Shown: one piece after another, positions 9,861 through 19,718 of the stretch | Position numbering within the stretch: the stretch's first letter is position 1 | Layout: each line of letters opens with the position of its first letter | Source of the DNA: Zygnema cylindricum | Taxonomy: Eukaryota > Streptophyta > Zygnematophyceae > Zygnematales > Zygnemataceae | Reading direction: 5' to 3' | NCBI GenBank assembly: GCA_037447655.1 | Contig: JBBHKE010000946.1 | Coordinates: forward strand, 64,001-102,079 | DNA length: 38,079 nt | The notes under the pieces: generated by a model | Told to the model about the DNA's origin: nothing | Databases searched by the model: none | Seen by the model: the letters and a program-made list of their open reading frames with translations, nothing else | Made by a program: the position numbers and the translations under genes

Positions 9861-10766
9861 TGTTGTTCTTGGAAAGCTTTAAGTCTCAGCAAATTTACAT
9901 GACGGCGGAAAAATAGATTTATAGGGACACGCGTCGTCACTTGAAGCACAGTGCAGGTTTTTTGAATGGTACCGACACCAACATTGGAACAACGCAGCTG
10001 CGACGCAGATGAGACAAGCGCAGCTGCGGTTATTTTTTATATGATCTATACAGACGAACGCAGTTGCTACGCAACAAGAAAAACGCAGCTGCGGTTGTTT
10101 TTGGTATAGGACAGCGTAGTTGCTATGAAGCCACACATATTTGAATGTGATCAGGAATTAGACTGCGGAACTACGGTTGATATGAAACAAGTCAACGGAC
10201 GAGATTCATAAGAATAATTAAGTGACTCAGCTGGATGGGCGTACCCAGACAAATGTCACTAAGCCATGCGACAAGTATTTGAACAAATCACCTGTATAGG
10301 ATTCTCAGTAATATTGATTGTACAATGATAGATTAGTTTTTTTGCGTGATTAGGAGCAATGAGACCTTAGTGGCAGTTTAGTTCTTTTGGACGTATCTTT
10401 TAGGAACACTCGTATCAGCGGTACAACACTATGTAGTAGGACAACTAAGTGAAGAGTATAAGACTTAAGACGTAGAACATTTTATGTATCCAGACTTCCA
10501 GACTGTGTAATATGCAGACTATTTTTTGGAAACTTCTGAGTTGCATATCTTAGTGTATGTTGGATCAATTTAGCTGAAACTTTGGGAGTTGTCAGTCTTT
10601 GTGATATTCTATACTTTGGTATAGTTTGAAGCAGTTTGTTTCATTTTGTTAGATCTGGTGAGTTCTAGAAAAATTGATATTCTTTTGTGAGTGAGATTAT
10701 GTCTACTTCTACTACTACTGTTGACGTTCCACTTGCTCCACCTGCTCCAAGGGTCGTAGAACAACA
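9861..10766 (+). repeat. 5' LTR of element B
   Basis: This 906-bp LTR has ends TGTTGT...ACAACA. Its first half carries three copies of the perfect palindrome CGCAGCTGCG (9993-10002, 10019-10028, 10084-10093), candidate enhancer sites. It contains the ATG at 10699 that opens the present gag frame, so the LTR encodes the first 23 residues of the gag ORF. Yeast Ty1 likewise starts TYA inside its LTR. I could not settle on a single TATA box. Confidence 0.93.
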
Positions 10767-11688
10767 GGTTACGGGCTTGTCATCAAGAATTCATATTTTT
10801 TTGGGAGAAAAATATGCATATTGGGCGGACATGGTGGAAACACATTTTGAGAATGTTAATCTTTTGGATATTTTGGATGATTCATTGGTGGAATCGGATC
10901 CATCTTGGTCAAAGAAAAATTCGCAAGCTCGGTCGATTTTGAAATTCTGTATTTCAGAAGAATTGGCTATGTCATTGATAAAAATGAAAAAGGCGATCGA
11001 TATCTGGAAATCGCTGAAGGATGATTTTGAAAAGGCTAATGTTGAAGAAGAACTATTTTTGGCTGGACGGATTTGGGACTACAAATACACGAGTGGCACA
11101 ATGGCACAATATTGTAATATATTTTGAATACTAATAGATTCTCATGCTTGTGCAGGTGGATCTTTTCCTCAGTTTTAGCAAGTTGCTTTGCTAATGAGGG
11201 GTCTTCCTAATACTATGAGTGCAACTTTTAATAGGCTGAAAAAAAAAAGATAAAGCTAGCTGGACACTACAGTTAGCTATTAATTTGATACTAGAAGAGG
11301 AGGTAAATTCAAAAATTTTTAATGGTGAAAAACAAGTAGAGGCATTTAGCACAGAATTTGACAAAAAAGCTCAGTTTAATCAACAGAGAAATCAGTTTAA
11401 TCAGAATCAGACTCAGTTTAGACGGTTTAATCTAAGAGGAAATAGACAATCTTTCAATGCTTGTTTTTATTATGGATATATATTATGTCCTAAGCTTAAA
11501 AAAGCTAATGAAACAGGTTTGTACAGGCTTGCTGGATGGCAGCAGAGCCAATTTCATCAAGGCTTCACGGGATCATCACAACGAGAAAATGCACTATTCT
11601 CGGCGTCTTCATCTCATCACGACGAGTCTCTTTCACTCTCTGACAATGAGGATGATGATCTATTTGCTTTAGCGGCAGCAATGGAGGG
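10699..11688 (+). pseudogene. Copia gag, broken, element B
   Basis: The frame opens at ATG 10699 in the LTR with a Ser/Thr and Pro-rich leader, crosses the primer site, and continues TGLSSRIHIFLGEKYAYW, the gag N-terminus shared with element A. ARSILKFCISEELAMSLI and AIDIWKSLKDDFEKAN are typical of the copia gag (UBN2-like) domain. The frame stops at 11125-11127. The C-terminal part resumes at 11285 with an Asn/Gln-rich run (FNQQRNQFNQNQTQFRRF). A damaged zinc knuckle follows (CFYYGYILCPKLK, second Cys and the His missing). The acidic tail SLSDNEDDDLFALAAAMEG ends exactly at the inserted LTR. Confidence 0.88.
10767..10783 (+). promoter_or_regulatory. Primer binding site, half initiator tRNA-Met type, element B
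   Basis: Immediately after the LTR the sequence is GGTTACGGGC. It matches GGTTATGGGC, the complement of the initiator tRNA-Met anticodon loop and stem, at 9 of 10 bases, then diverges. The site is in the same place and reading frame as the better-preserved site of element A. The anticodon-complement ATG has become ACG here. Confidence 0.65.
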
Positions 11689-12986
11689 TGTTGTCCATAG
11701 CCATTTTCAGCCATGGATTTACCCTCGGAAGCACCACAGACTACCCAAAAACAGCCTACTTTGAATCAACACAGAATTCTACAGAAATAATAAACCAAGC
11801 TGAAACTCTAAAGAGAGATATTTTTTAGGCTATGAAATGACCTCACAAAGTTTCAGACAAAATTAATAAAAAGAGTGATCGCATCATCTAGTCAAAGTTG
11901 CAGAAAAACAGTCTGCCAGAACTCTGATAAAACTGACAACTTCACAATAAATTTACACACAGACCAGACACACAATAGGTCTGCAAATCTGTAGCAAGGT
12001 ATACAATAGAAGGAAGATCTGTAGCAAGGTATACAATAGAAGGAAGAACATACATGCAAAATTTCACATATTTTTGCCAACAGATCTGAGTGCAATACTC
12101 AGACAAAATTACCAAAAATGACCATAAACAGTTTTTGGTACAGAAAGTTCCCTATGTCTTAAAATGACTAAGTCCTACAAATGTAAACTAGAGCTCACTA
12201 CTGAACGTACGGAGGCATACCAGCCGTACGCTATCTACCAGCTACCTCAATTAATGTTAGTATACCCGAATACTTCAAAGTATGTCAAAATGAGTAAAAG
12301 TACACTAATAACTAATTCACAAAAAGACAAAACAATGTTTTACAAATATTTACACCGACAACAAAATCGTATGCTGAGTCATTGCGTGTAAGTCAACAAG
12401 ACTCTACGAATCTCGTAAAACAATCCGAGCCGTCCAAAAATAGATATTGTATGATTGACGCGATTTCGCGTCACCACTACTTAAAAAATACCGGCAGCCT
12501 TTGTGCGCCGTCCGTCGCTCTTGTTCGGCACCCTCGATGTCGCGCCACGTGATCCCAAATTCCACTTGACGAAACGACGTCAAACCATCCAAATTTGTCC
12601 TTACTGAAATTACGTACTTCGCCATAAATTACGCCTACCAATTTTAAGTACTCTTGTAAAATAATATTCTTTGTACCGTCGCGTCCTTTTCCATAAATGC
12701 CACTTGTCGCATTATGTTTCGTACGTGCGACGTACCATTTTAGTCTCTTCAAATATTTTACGTCGGATCGCGTCGCAATCCGCCGTCCATTTCTTAACGC
12801 ATTCCGCGCCACTCATTTACTCCATCACGTCCCTTTAATTTTACTCATACATTTACTCCCCCAATCCACAAATCCATTCGATCCTCAATTTGTATAACCA
12901 CATTACTTTCGGTAATAACATACGCACGAAACGTCGCGTGCGCACAAAACGTGGCGTACGCACGAAACTACGTTTTCAAAACAACA
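11689..12986 (+). mobile_element. Solo LTR of family C nested in element B, short form
   Basis: The 1298-bp insert starts TGTTGTCCATAGCC, ends TCAAAACAACA, and is flanked on both sides by GAGGG (11684-11688, 12987-12991), a perfect 5-bp duplication. It is the same family as 3124-5059 but lacks about 640 bp from the middle. It contains GTACGGAGGCATACCAGCCG near 12205 and CpG-rich terminal repeats (ACGCACGAAACGTCGCGTGC). No coding sequence is recognised. It sits between the gag tail and the protease, in the same orientation as its host. Confidence 0.9.
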
Positions 12987-12991
12987 GAGGG

Positions 12992-13430
12992 CGCAAAAGA
13001 CAATTGATGGATAATGGACACGGGAGCGTCGACACACATATGTTGGAACAAGGCAGTTTTAAAAAATATGAAATCGACACCAGAGAAAAATATTTACTTT
13101 GCATGTGGAAGGAGTGTGCAAACACGGGCTGTCGGCGATGTCTCCTTGCTAGTTGATGTAGAGGGCAAGGCAATTGAGAGAACTTTTCATAATGTTCTCT
13201 ATGTCCCAGATTTAAACAAAAAAATGTTCTCAACTTCTTTGGTAAAAAGTAAAGGGTTTGAGGTCAATCTGAAACATGGCAGGCAGGTTGTTAGCAAAAA
13301 TGGGAAAATTGCAGTCACGGGAACTAGAGATGCTAGCAAAATGTATCAAATAGATATGCCCGATAATAAAAAAATGATGTTTTGTATTCCAGTGCATTAT
13401 CCTCAGATGAGCATTGGCATAAAAGGTTAG
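12992..13430 (+). pseudogene. Copia aspartic protease, element B
   Basis: After the LTR insertion the host frame reads AKDN, a TGA, then WIMDTGASTHICWNKAVL with an intact DTGAS active-site loop. The domain goes on through VQTRAVGDVSLLVDVEGKA, FHNVLYVPDLNKKMFSTSLV and VVSKNGKIAVTG, typical of copia protease plus the start of the pre-integrase region. The frame ends at 13428-13430, just before the His pair of the zinc domain. The loop is intact, but the TGA upstream and loss of the gag connection make it inactive in this copy. Confidence 0.9.
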
Positions 13431-14308
13431 GCCATGTGAATTATGATAATATGAAAAAAGATGGTCAATGCTGGAAAAATAGATGGAGTCACTTTGTCAA
13501 ACCAGTCACCTAAAACGTGTGATGGATGTGCATTAGGAAAAATACACATATTATCGTTTCCTCAAGAGTTTGATCATAGGTCTACTAAACTTTTGCAACT
13601 CATTCATTCTGGTATTTTCGGCCCTACAAAGGTACCATCTGCCGGGGGATGAAATATATGGCTACGTTTATAGATGATTTTTCGAGGTTTACTAAGGTTT
13701 ACTTTATGAAGGAAAAAAGTGAAGTGTTCACTCATTTTCAACACTACAAAGCGTGGGCGGAGAAACTACACGGTCTGCCAATTCAAGAGCTCAGATTGGA
13801 CAATTCTGGAGAATATACGTCAAAAGAGTTTGAAAACTTCTTACTCAAAGAAGGTATCAGTCACAAATTGACTATCCCACACTCTCCGGAAAAAAATGGG
13901 GTTTTAGAAAGACTAAATAGAACTATCACAGAAAGCTGTAGGTCCATGCTTGCCGATAAGGACGTAGATCCGAAATTATGGGCTGAAGCATTGAATTGTG
14001 CAGTTTATATCAAAAATAGGATAGGATCAAGATCGGTAGAATCCACTCATTATGAGATCTGGACGGGTAGAAAACCGGATGTCAGTCATTTCAAAGTCTT
14101 TGGAAGTAAATGCTTTATTTTGGATACGTCTAATGATAGATGGACATTGGAACCTAAGGGATTGCCGGGCATTTTGTTAGGATACGATGATCAGTCTAAA
14201 GGTTATAGAGTCTTTGTTTTTGAAAGACAAAAAAAAATTATTGTAGCGAGGAACATCGTTGTCAAAGATGAACTAAACTCGATAGACTTATTTAAAATGA
14301 CAGAGTAG
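13408..14308 (+). pseudogene. Copia integrase, broken, element B
   Basis: The zinc domain is split by frameshifts: WHKRLGHVNYDNMKK near 13408-13455, then CDGCALGKIHILSFP. A TGA (13650-13652) breaks the frame before the core. The core (13649-14308) has first Asp in TFIDDFSRFTKVYF, second Asp in LRLDNSGEYTS (family usually SDNGGEY) and Glu in SPEKNGVLERLNRTI, so the D,D,E triad survives. The C-terminal region has YEIWTGRKPDVSHFKVFGSK and LLGYDDQSKGYRVF. It ends in an intact acidic/hydrophobic tail at a TAG (14306-14308). Confidence 0.92.
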
Positions 14309-14720
14309 CAGAAGCAGCAAAAAAATGAGGAATATGTCATTTTATATAGCATCTATAATATTGTCCCACAGATGCAAAATTCACCAGTGTTAACACCGGA
14401 GTCAAAAATAATCGGGTTCCACAACAAGTTCGTTTCAAGCGGACCAACAACAGTCACTGCCTACGGATCGCAACCAGCGCAACATGCGCAATGCACGGGA
14501 TCCGACAATTTCAGCCTCAAAATTCAACTTGCGCAACAAGCGCAATGCACGGGATCTGACAATTTCAGCCTCAGAATTTCCAGGGGGAAGAAGATCCAGT
14601 AGCCGCCTACAAGCAATTTCTTACTTCGCCTACGATGCAGCCTCAGGGGAGCCTCTGACCATTTGGGAAGCCTTCTCATCACCAGAGCGGAATCACTAGA
14701 TCGTAGCGGCAAACGATGAA
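14309..14720 (+). other. Integrase-RT spacer of element B with 54-bp in-frame duplication
   Basis: A poorly conserved spacer. It contains a 54-bp tandem duplication (14477-14530, 14531-14584) that encodes an 18-residue repeat (AQCTGSDNFSLKIQ-type) without changing frame. The segment EPLTIWEAFSSPERNH at its end is the usual lead-in to copia RT. Stops separate it from the flanking domains. Confidence 0.75.
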
Positions 14721-15684
14721 ATGAAGTTGATCATGGAGGCTCAAACATGGGAGCTTGTGGACCTTCCTCCGGATCGAGAACCGATCGGCATCAAATGGGT
14801 ATTCAAGGTGAAGTTAAATCCAGATAATACCATTGAGCGATACAAGGCTAGACTTGTGGCAAAAGGGTATAATCAAAAGGAAGGAATTGACTTTGAAGAA
14901 ACAATTTCTCCTGTTGTAAGATTTTTGTCAGTTAGGATTTTGCTATCCCTAGCTGTTATAGAAGATATGGAAATACATCAGATGGATGTAAAGCCAACCA
15001 TTTTGCATGGAGAACTAGAGGAGACCATTTACATGCAACAGCCTGAAATGTATGCAAATCCAGAAAAAGAGCACTTAGTATGCAAACTGCTATAATCTTT
15101 GTACGGCCTACTACATGCCCCGAGGCAATGATATCTAAAACTTTATGAATTCTTAACTGGCCTAGGTTTTCAAAGGATAAGCTATGATCACTCTGTCTAT
15201 GTTTTAAAAGGTGAGGATGGAATAGTTTATATAGTGATATACGTAGATGATTTACTATTAGTTAGCAAATCAATGGCTTAAATTAACAAAATTAAAAATG
15301 CTTTTATACCACGATTTGAGATGAAATTCCTCGGTGAAGCAAAATATATTTTGGGTATTCAGACAGATAGGGAAAGAAAATACAAGATAATAAAATTGAC
15401 TCAAAAGGAGGCTATTGGAAACATGTTAGATGAATATGGAATGCGGAGGGCAAAAAGATGTGTAACACTAATGGAGTTTCGACATAAGTTAAAGGGGGAA
15501 GAAACACAACCGTGTGTTATTCTCAGTGAAATTTTTGAGTCAGGGGAGGATGATCCTATGACACTGATACCTTACAAACAGATAGTGGGAAGTTTAATAT
15601 ATTTCATGAATTGTACCCGAGAGGGAAGAAACACAACCGGGTGTTATTGTCAGTGAAATTTTTGAGTCAAGGAAGGATGATCCT
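14721..15684 (+). pseudogene. Copia reverse transcriptase (RVT_2), broken, element B
   Basis: MEAQTWELVDLPPDREPIG, IKWVFKVKLNPDNTIERYKA, RLVAKGYNQKEGIDFEETIS and VRILLSLAVIEDMEIHQMDV are the N-terminal half. A stop at 15093-15095 follows CKLL. The catalytic box near 15236-15262 is intact (VIYVDDLLLVS), unlike element A. Beyond another stop the frame 15321-15656 gives MKFLGEAKYILGIQTDRERK and KLTQKEAIGNMLDEYGM. It then runs into the first copy of a 127-bp tandem duplication that shifts the frame. Non-functional in this copy. Confidence 0.92.
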
Positions 15685-15750
15685 ATGACACTGATACCTT
15701 ACATACAGATAGTGGGAAGTTTAATATATTTCATGAACTGTACCCGTCCG
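15497..15750. repeat. 127-bp tandem duplication in pol of element B
   Basis: Copies begin ggaagaaacacaacc at 15497 and 15624 and are nearly identical through SLIYFMNCTR. The period 127 is 3n+1 and so breaks the RT/RNase H frame. Confidence 0.93.
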
Positions 15751-16332
15751 GATATTGCTGCAGCTGTTGGGGTACTGAGTAGAAGTCTAGAGAATTCGAA
15801 GAAATCTGACCGTGATGCAGTTAGAAAAGTTTTAAGATACTTGGTAGGAACCAAAGACCTCAAACTCAAACTTGGCGTAGGAGAAGTGAAGCTGCAAACA
15901 TGGAGTGATGCAAGCTATGGCGACATGCCAAGCCGAAAATCCACCACGGAATTCGTTCGGCAAATTGGGAACGGGACTTGCTGGTGGAGCAGCAAACTCC
16001 AAAAGGTCACGACACAATCGACGATGGAGTCAAATTATAAGGCACCAAGCTCGGCCCTCAAAGAACTCATATGGGTGAAATCCATGTTGCAAGAATTGGG
16101 ATACATGCAGGTTGGTCCACAGGTGATCATGTGTGATAACCAGGCTGCCATTGCCATTGCTTCTAACCCAAGTCACCACTTCAAAAGCAAGCACATGGAT
16201 GTAAGATTACACTTTGTAAGGGAAGAAGTGTTCTCTAGAGTGATAAAATTATGCTATTTGCCAGATGCAAAAATGGTTGCTGATATGCTCACTAAAGCTC
16301 TTTCCGCTCATAAGTTGAAGTATCGCTCCTAA
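15685..16332 (+). pseudogene. Copia RT C-terminus and RNase H, element B
   Basis: A 215-codon open stretch: QIVGSLIYFMNCTRPDIAAA and SLENSKKSDRDAVRKVLRYL close the RT. RNase H then follows with Asp in TWSDASYGDMPS, Glu in TQSTMESNYKAPSSALKELI, Asp in CDNQAAIAIASNPSHH, and the closing KSKHMDVRLHFVREEV and MVADMLTKALSAHK. Key acidic residues are present. This is the longest undamaged pol piece in the window. It ends at a TAA 200 bp before the 3' LTR. Confidence 0.93.
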
Positions 16333-16520
16333 GTTGAAGTATTGTAGGGACGCAGTGGGATTAAGTGAATAGCTTAGTTGCTACACTGCTAAACTACCAT
16401 GCTGCGCTAGTCGAATAACGTGGATGTAGTGGGACTAGATGACTTGTTTAAATTGCTACGCTGCTATGCTGCGATGCTGCGCTAGTTTGACATCAAAGAT
16501 GCGGTGATATACTGAGTCTA

Positions 16521-16534
16521 AAGCTTTAGGGGAG
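16521..16534 (+). promoter_or_regulatory. Polypurine tract of element B
   Basis: AGGGGAG (16528-16534) directly precedes the TG of the 3' LTR at 16535, where the plus-strand primer of an LTR element should lie. The 200 bp upstream contains repeated GCTACGCTGCTATGCTGCG-like phrases and no ORF. Confidence 0.8.
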
Positions 16535-18304
16535 TGTTGTTCTTGGAAATCTTTAAGTCTCAGCAAATTTACAGGACGGCGGAAAAATAGATCTATAGGT
16601 AGTGTTGGGTATCGGGTAAATTCATATCGTGATAATCTCGATATTCGATATATCGAATATCGATCGAGCAAGATCCTCGATATATCGTACCGAGACCAAC
16701 ATAAATTATCGCGATATATAGTATTTTTTAAATTTGTTTTTTAATTTTTTTATATAATATGTTATATTAGCGAAAAAGTCAAATTGTCTAATACGCCAAG
16801 TACGCCGTGATTTTCGTTCCGTGACTTAAATGTAGACGCCGCAAAATGTAACCGACGAAAAAGTACTAATTCTAAAATTGTAATGATTAATTATTTCGGG
16901 TATGGTTACACGAGGAGGTCTATGTAATAGTACGCACGACAAAATTTATGTATTACAGAGGCCTCGGGTACATCACGTATCTTTTGTCAAAAAGTTTTAC
17001 ATACGTGTTCTGATATGAGTGGTTCCACCTAAGCTGACTACCAAATCTCAAAAATCATCAAATATCTGGAAACCAACCTTTTTCGTCTAGAAAATCGTAC
17101 CTGCGTATGACGTACGTGTACTTCACAAGTGTACCTCGTCAATGTACCTCAGAGATCTCCTTCACTCTGTTGACTTTCGGGAAAAAACGGTATTTCATTC
17201 CGGCAAAGATTTTACAGTCACTTTGTCCGGAGTCACGAGAATTTGAAAACCTGTGTGATATTTTTTTTCTTTTTTTTTTAGCTTCGATATATCGACGATA
17301 CGATATATTGGTGATATATTGCGATAATTTGAAATTCGATATATCGACGCGATTTATCGATTATTAGGTACCTGAAATTCGATATATATCGAATATCGAC
17401 AAATGGTCCTCGATACCCAACACTATCTATAGGGACACGCATCGTCACTTGAAGCACAGTGCAGGTTTTTTGAATGGTACCGACACCAGCATTGGAACAA
17501 CGTAGCTGCGACGCAGATGAGACAAGCGCAACTGCGGTTATTTTTGATATGATCTGTACGGACGAACGCAGTTGATACGCAACAAGACAAACGTTGTTGC
17601 GGTTGTTTTTGGTATAGGACAGCGTAGCTGCTACGAAGCCTTAGATATATGAATGTGATCAGGAATTAGACTGTGGTGCTACGGTTGATATGAATCAAGT
17701 CAACGGACGAGATTCATAAGAATAATTAAGTGACTCAGCCGGATGGGCATACCCAGAAAAATGTCACTAAGCCAGGCAACAAGTATTTGAACAAATCACC
17801 TGTATAGGATTCTCAGTAATATTGATTGTACAGTGATAGATTAGTTTTATTACGTTATTAGGAGCAATGAGACCTTAGTGGCAGTTTAGTTCTTTTGGAC
17901 ATATCTTTTAGGAACACTTGTATCGGCGGTACAGCACTATGTAGTAGGACAACTAAATGAAGAGTATAAGACTTAGAACGTATAACATTTCATGTATCCA
18001 GACTTCCAGACTGTGTAATATGCAGACTATTTTTGGGAATCTTCTGAGTTGCATATCTTAGTGTATGTTGGATCAATTTAGCTGAAACTTTGGGAGTTGT
18101 CAGTCTTTGAGTCTTTGTGATATTCTATACTGTGGTATAGTTTGAAGCTGTTTGTTTCATTTTGTCAGATCTGGTGAGCTAATCTGGTGAGCTGTAGAAA
18201 ACAGTTGTTTGATAGGATTCTTGATAAGCTTCTGTGAGTGAGATTATGTCTACTTCTACTACTCTTGCTGACGTTCCACTTGCTCTAGCGGTCGTAGAAC
18301 AACA
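16535..18304 (+). repeat. 3' LTR of element B, interrupted by a MITE
   Basis: Homologous to 9861-10766 from TGTTGTTCTTGG to GTAGAACAACA once the 826-bp MITE and its 8-bp duplication are removed, leaving about 936 bp. Differences from the 5' LTR include an extra GAGCTAATCTGGT near 18176-18190, a ~10-bp deletion near 18282, and loss of two of the three CGCAGCTGCG palindromes by point changes. It repeats the LTR-encoded gag leader (ATG at 18246). Confidence 0.94.
16600..17425. mobile_element. hAT-like non-autonomous transposon in the 3' LTR
   Basis: The 826-bp insert has inverted ends TAGTGTTGGGTATCG (left) and CGATACCCAACACTA (right), flanked by TCTATAGG on both sides (16592-16599, 17426-17433). 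The empty site survives in the 5' LTR as TTTATAGG. The 8-bp duplication and TAGTG terminus (YARNG) are hAT hallmarks. Subterminal regions are packed with inverted ATTCGATATATCGAATATCG units on both sides, possible transposase sites. The interior is non-coding apart from an unremarkable 86-codon ORF. Confidence 0.93.
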
Positions 18305-18309
18305 ATTAT

Positions 18310-18470
18310 AGGGGGGGTTTTAGGGTTTTTAAGGTACTTTGTCATACATTCCTTTATATTTGAGTACGGTTGCCAAAAATTTGTTGTACCATTAGGTTTT
18401 GTTGGGTACACTTCCGTATATTGCCGTACATTTATGTTAATTTTTCGTACATTTAAGTTTTTTTGAGGAT
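18310..18470. repeat. Degenerate CGTACATTT-type array, right part
   Basis: Continues the array interrupted by element B: TTTTAGGGTTTTTAAGG, then TTCCGTATATTGCCGTACAT and TTTTCGTACATTTAAG phrases. A GGGGGGG run starts at 18311. Confidence 0.65.
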
Positions 18471-18736
18471 TTTCTATGATTACGCTTTCCCTATGTTTTC
18501 GAAGATGTTTGTAAATCGAAAAGGAAACGATTTTTACGAAAAGTATAAAAGTCGCGAATACTATGTAAAAATCGGAAAAAAATCCAAATCCGTACGAATT
18601 GGACAACTAGGGCTCAAACGATTACACTGGCTAAAAAGTAAAAACTCTATCAGTGCATAAAAACACACAACACGAACCTTGCCCGTGTAACGGGTATTTT
18701 TTGTCTTGTCATCTAAAATAAACAACATCCACTCTA

Positions 18737-19069
18737 TTAACCATCGACGTCCATTTCATCGTTACTATCTTCGTAACTACCATAATCTCTAACTTGTTGA
18801 GATTGTTCTTTATTATAACGTGGTAATTTTTCGTCCAACCATTGTGGAGACTTTCGTTCCATGTTATCATCTCCATCCAAATTATCTTCGGAGTCGGTAA
18901 TTTGTCGAAAAGACTTTGCTAAAATTTGAGGCAAAATTTTTGCGATAGTGTTTTGAACAATTTGTGGGCCGTGAAAGTTGAAAAACATTGGTGGCAATGT
19001 GACTCTAAAAACGAACAGGAGGATTGTGGTTAAAGCAAGTGTGACATTTTCATCATGAGGGCCAAACAT
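18737..19069 (-). CDS. Unrecognised 110-residue ORF with acidic tail
   Basis: The minus-strand ORF starts MFGPHDENVTLALTTILLFV and ends DYGSYEDSNDEMDVDG. The first 40 residues are hydrophobic enough to suggest one membrane segment. The C-terminal half is charged and looks protein-like (PQWLDEKLPRYNKEQSQQV). I recognise no family. Upstream on the minus strand is a T/A-poor AAATTG-type repeat, with no clear promoter or splice context. It could be a TE-accessory fragment or a short host gene; existence is uncertain. Confidence 0.3.
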   Translation of the reverse strand: MFGPHDENVTLALTTILLFVFRVTLPPMFFNFHGPQIVQNTIAKILPQILAKSFRQITDSEDNLDGDDNMERKSPQWLDEKLPRYNKEQSQQVRDYGSYEDSNDEMDVDG

Positions 19070-19099
19070 TTTTTTTTTCCAAAGTCATCTGGAAAAATA

Positions 19100-19560
19100 T
19101 ATATATTGCCCACCCTTTCAACTTTTTATTCCAGTTCCAATTTATTTTTTTCAATTTATCAGTTTTGCCTTTCAATTTCTAGTTTTAATAGAATCAACTT
19201 TAATAGGGTTTTCAATTTTAATTGCAATTTTGAATTGCGCTTTGAAATGTTTTTCAAAACCCAATTTCATTTTTTTTTTCTAAAATCCATGATTAATTTC
19301 AATTGGTTTTGTTTTCTTTCTATTGTTAATCTTTGTTGTATTTTCCAATTTTCGTTTCACATTTCAACTACAATTTCAACTTCAATTGGAGTTTCCTATT
19401 ATTTTCTTTCGGTTATTCCAATTCGTTCCTTTTATGGTATTGTCCATATTAATTAAAGTGGTTTGCCTCACCAATTTGCGTAAAAGATACGATTTCTCAA
19501 CACTAATGTTTTCCAAAACGCAATTTCATATATAAATTCCTCTCTAATTTGTGTGTTTTA
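19100..19560. repeat. Degenerate TTTCAATTT low-complexity tract
   Basis: The plus strand is a loose array of 10-12 bp phrases such as TTTCAATTTTAATTGCAATT and TTTCAACTACAATTTCAACT. It produces a spurious Phe/Asn-rich ORF. No gene is recognised. Confidence 0.6.
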
Positions 19561-19718
19561 AAGAATATGAAAACTTGCCACGTCACTCCACACGTACCTT
19601 TATTGAAAATTCAATATTAAATTGAACGTACAAAATATAGCTCGTCAAGCCTCTCAAAAAAGCAATTTTTTTGCACACTAAGATTTTTTTTTTCTAATTT
19701 TTTTTTCACGAGGTAGTT

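Larger units (their letters stand above)
9861..18304 (+). mobile_element. Ty1/copia retrotransposon B, two LTRs, 5-bp target duplication
   Basis: Both LTRs begin TGTTGTTCTTGG and end GTAGAACAACA. The direct flanks are ATTAT (9856-9860) and ATTAT (18305-18309), a perfect 5-bp target duplication. Order: LTR, primer site, gag, protease, integrase, RT, RNase H, polypurine tract, LTR, which is copia. By eye the LTRs differ at roughly one base in ten plus several indels, so the insertion is old. Two later insertions lie within it: a family-C LTR (11689-12986) and a hAT-like MITE (16600-17425). Frames are broken throughout, so it is inactive. Confidence 0.96.

Noticed and set aside
16535-18304. A second, truncated 5' end (LTR plus gag start) in tandem with element B
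   Set aside because: The gag-like leader proved to be inside the LTR: both LTR copies end GTAGAACAACA, and the ATTAT duplication follows immediately.
19055-19456. 133-codon Phe/Asn-rich plus-strand ORF
   Set aside because: Low-complexity TTTCAATTT tract; overlaps the antisense end of another doubtful ORF.
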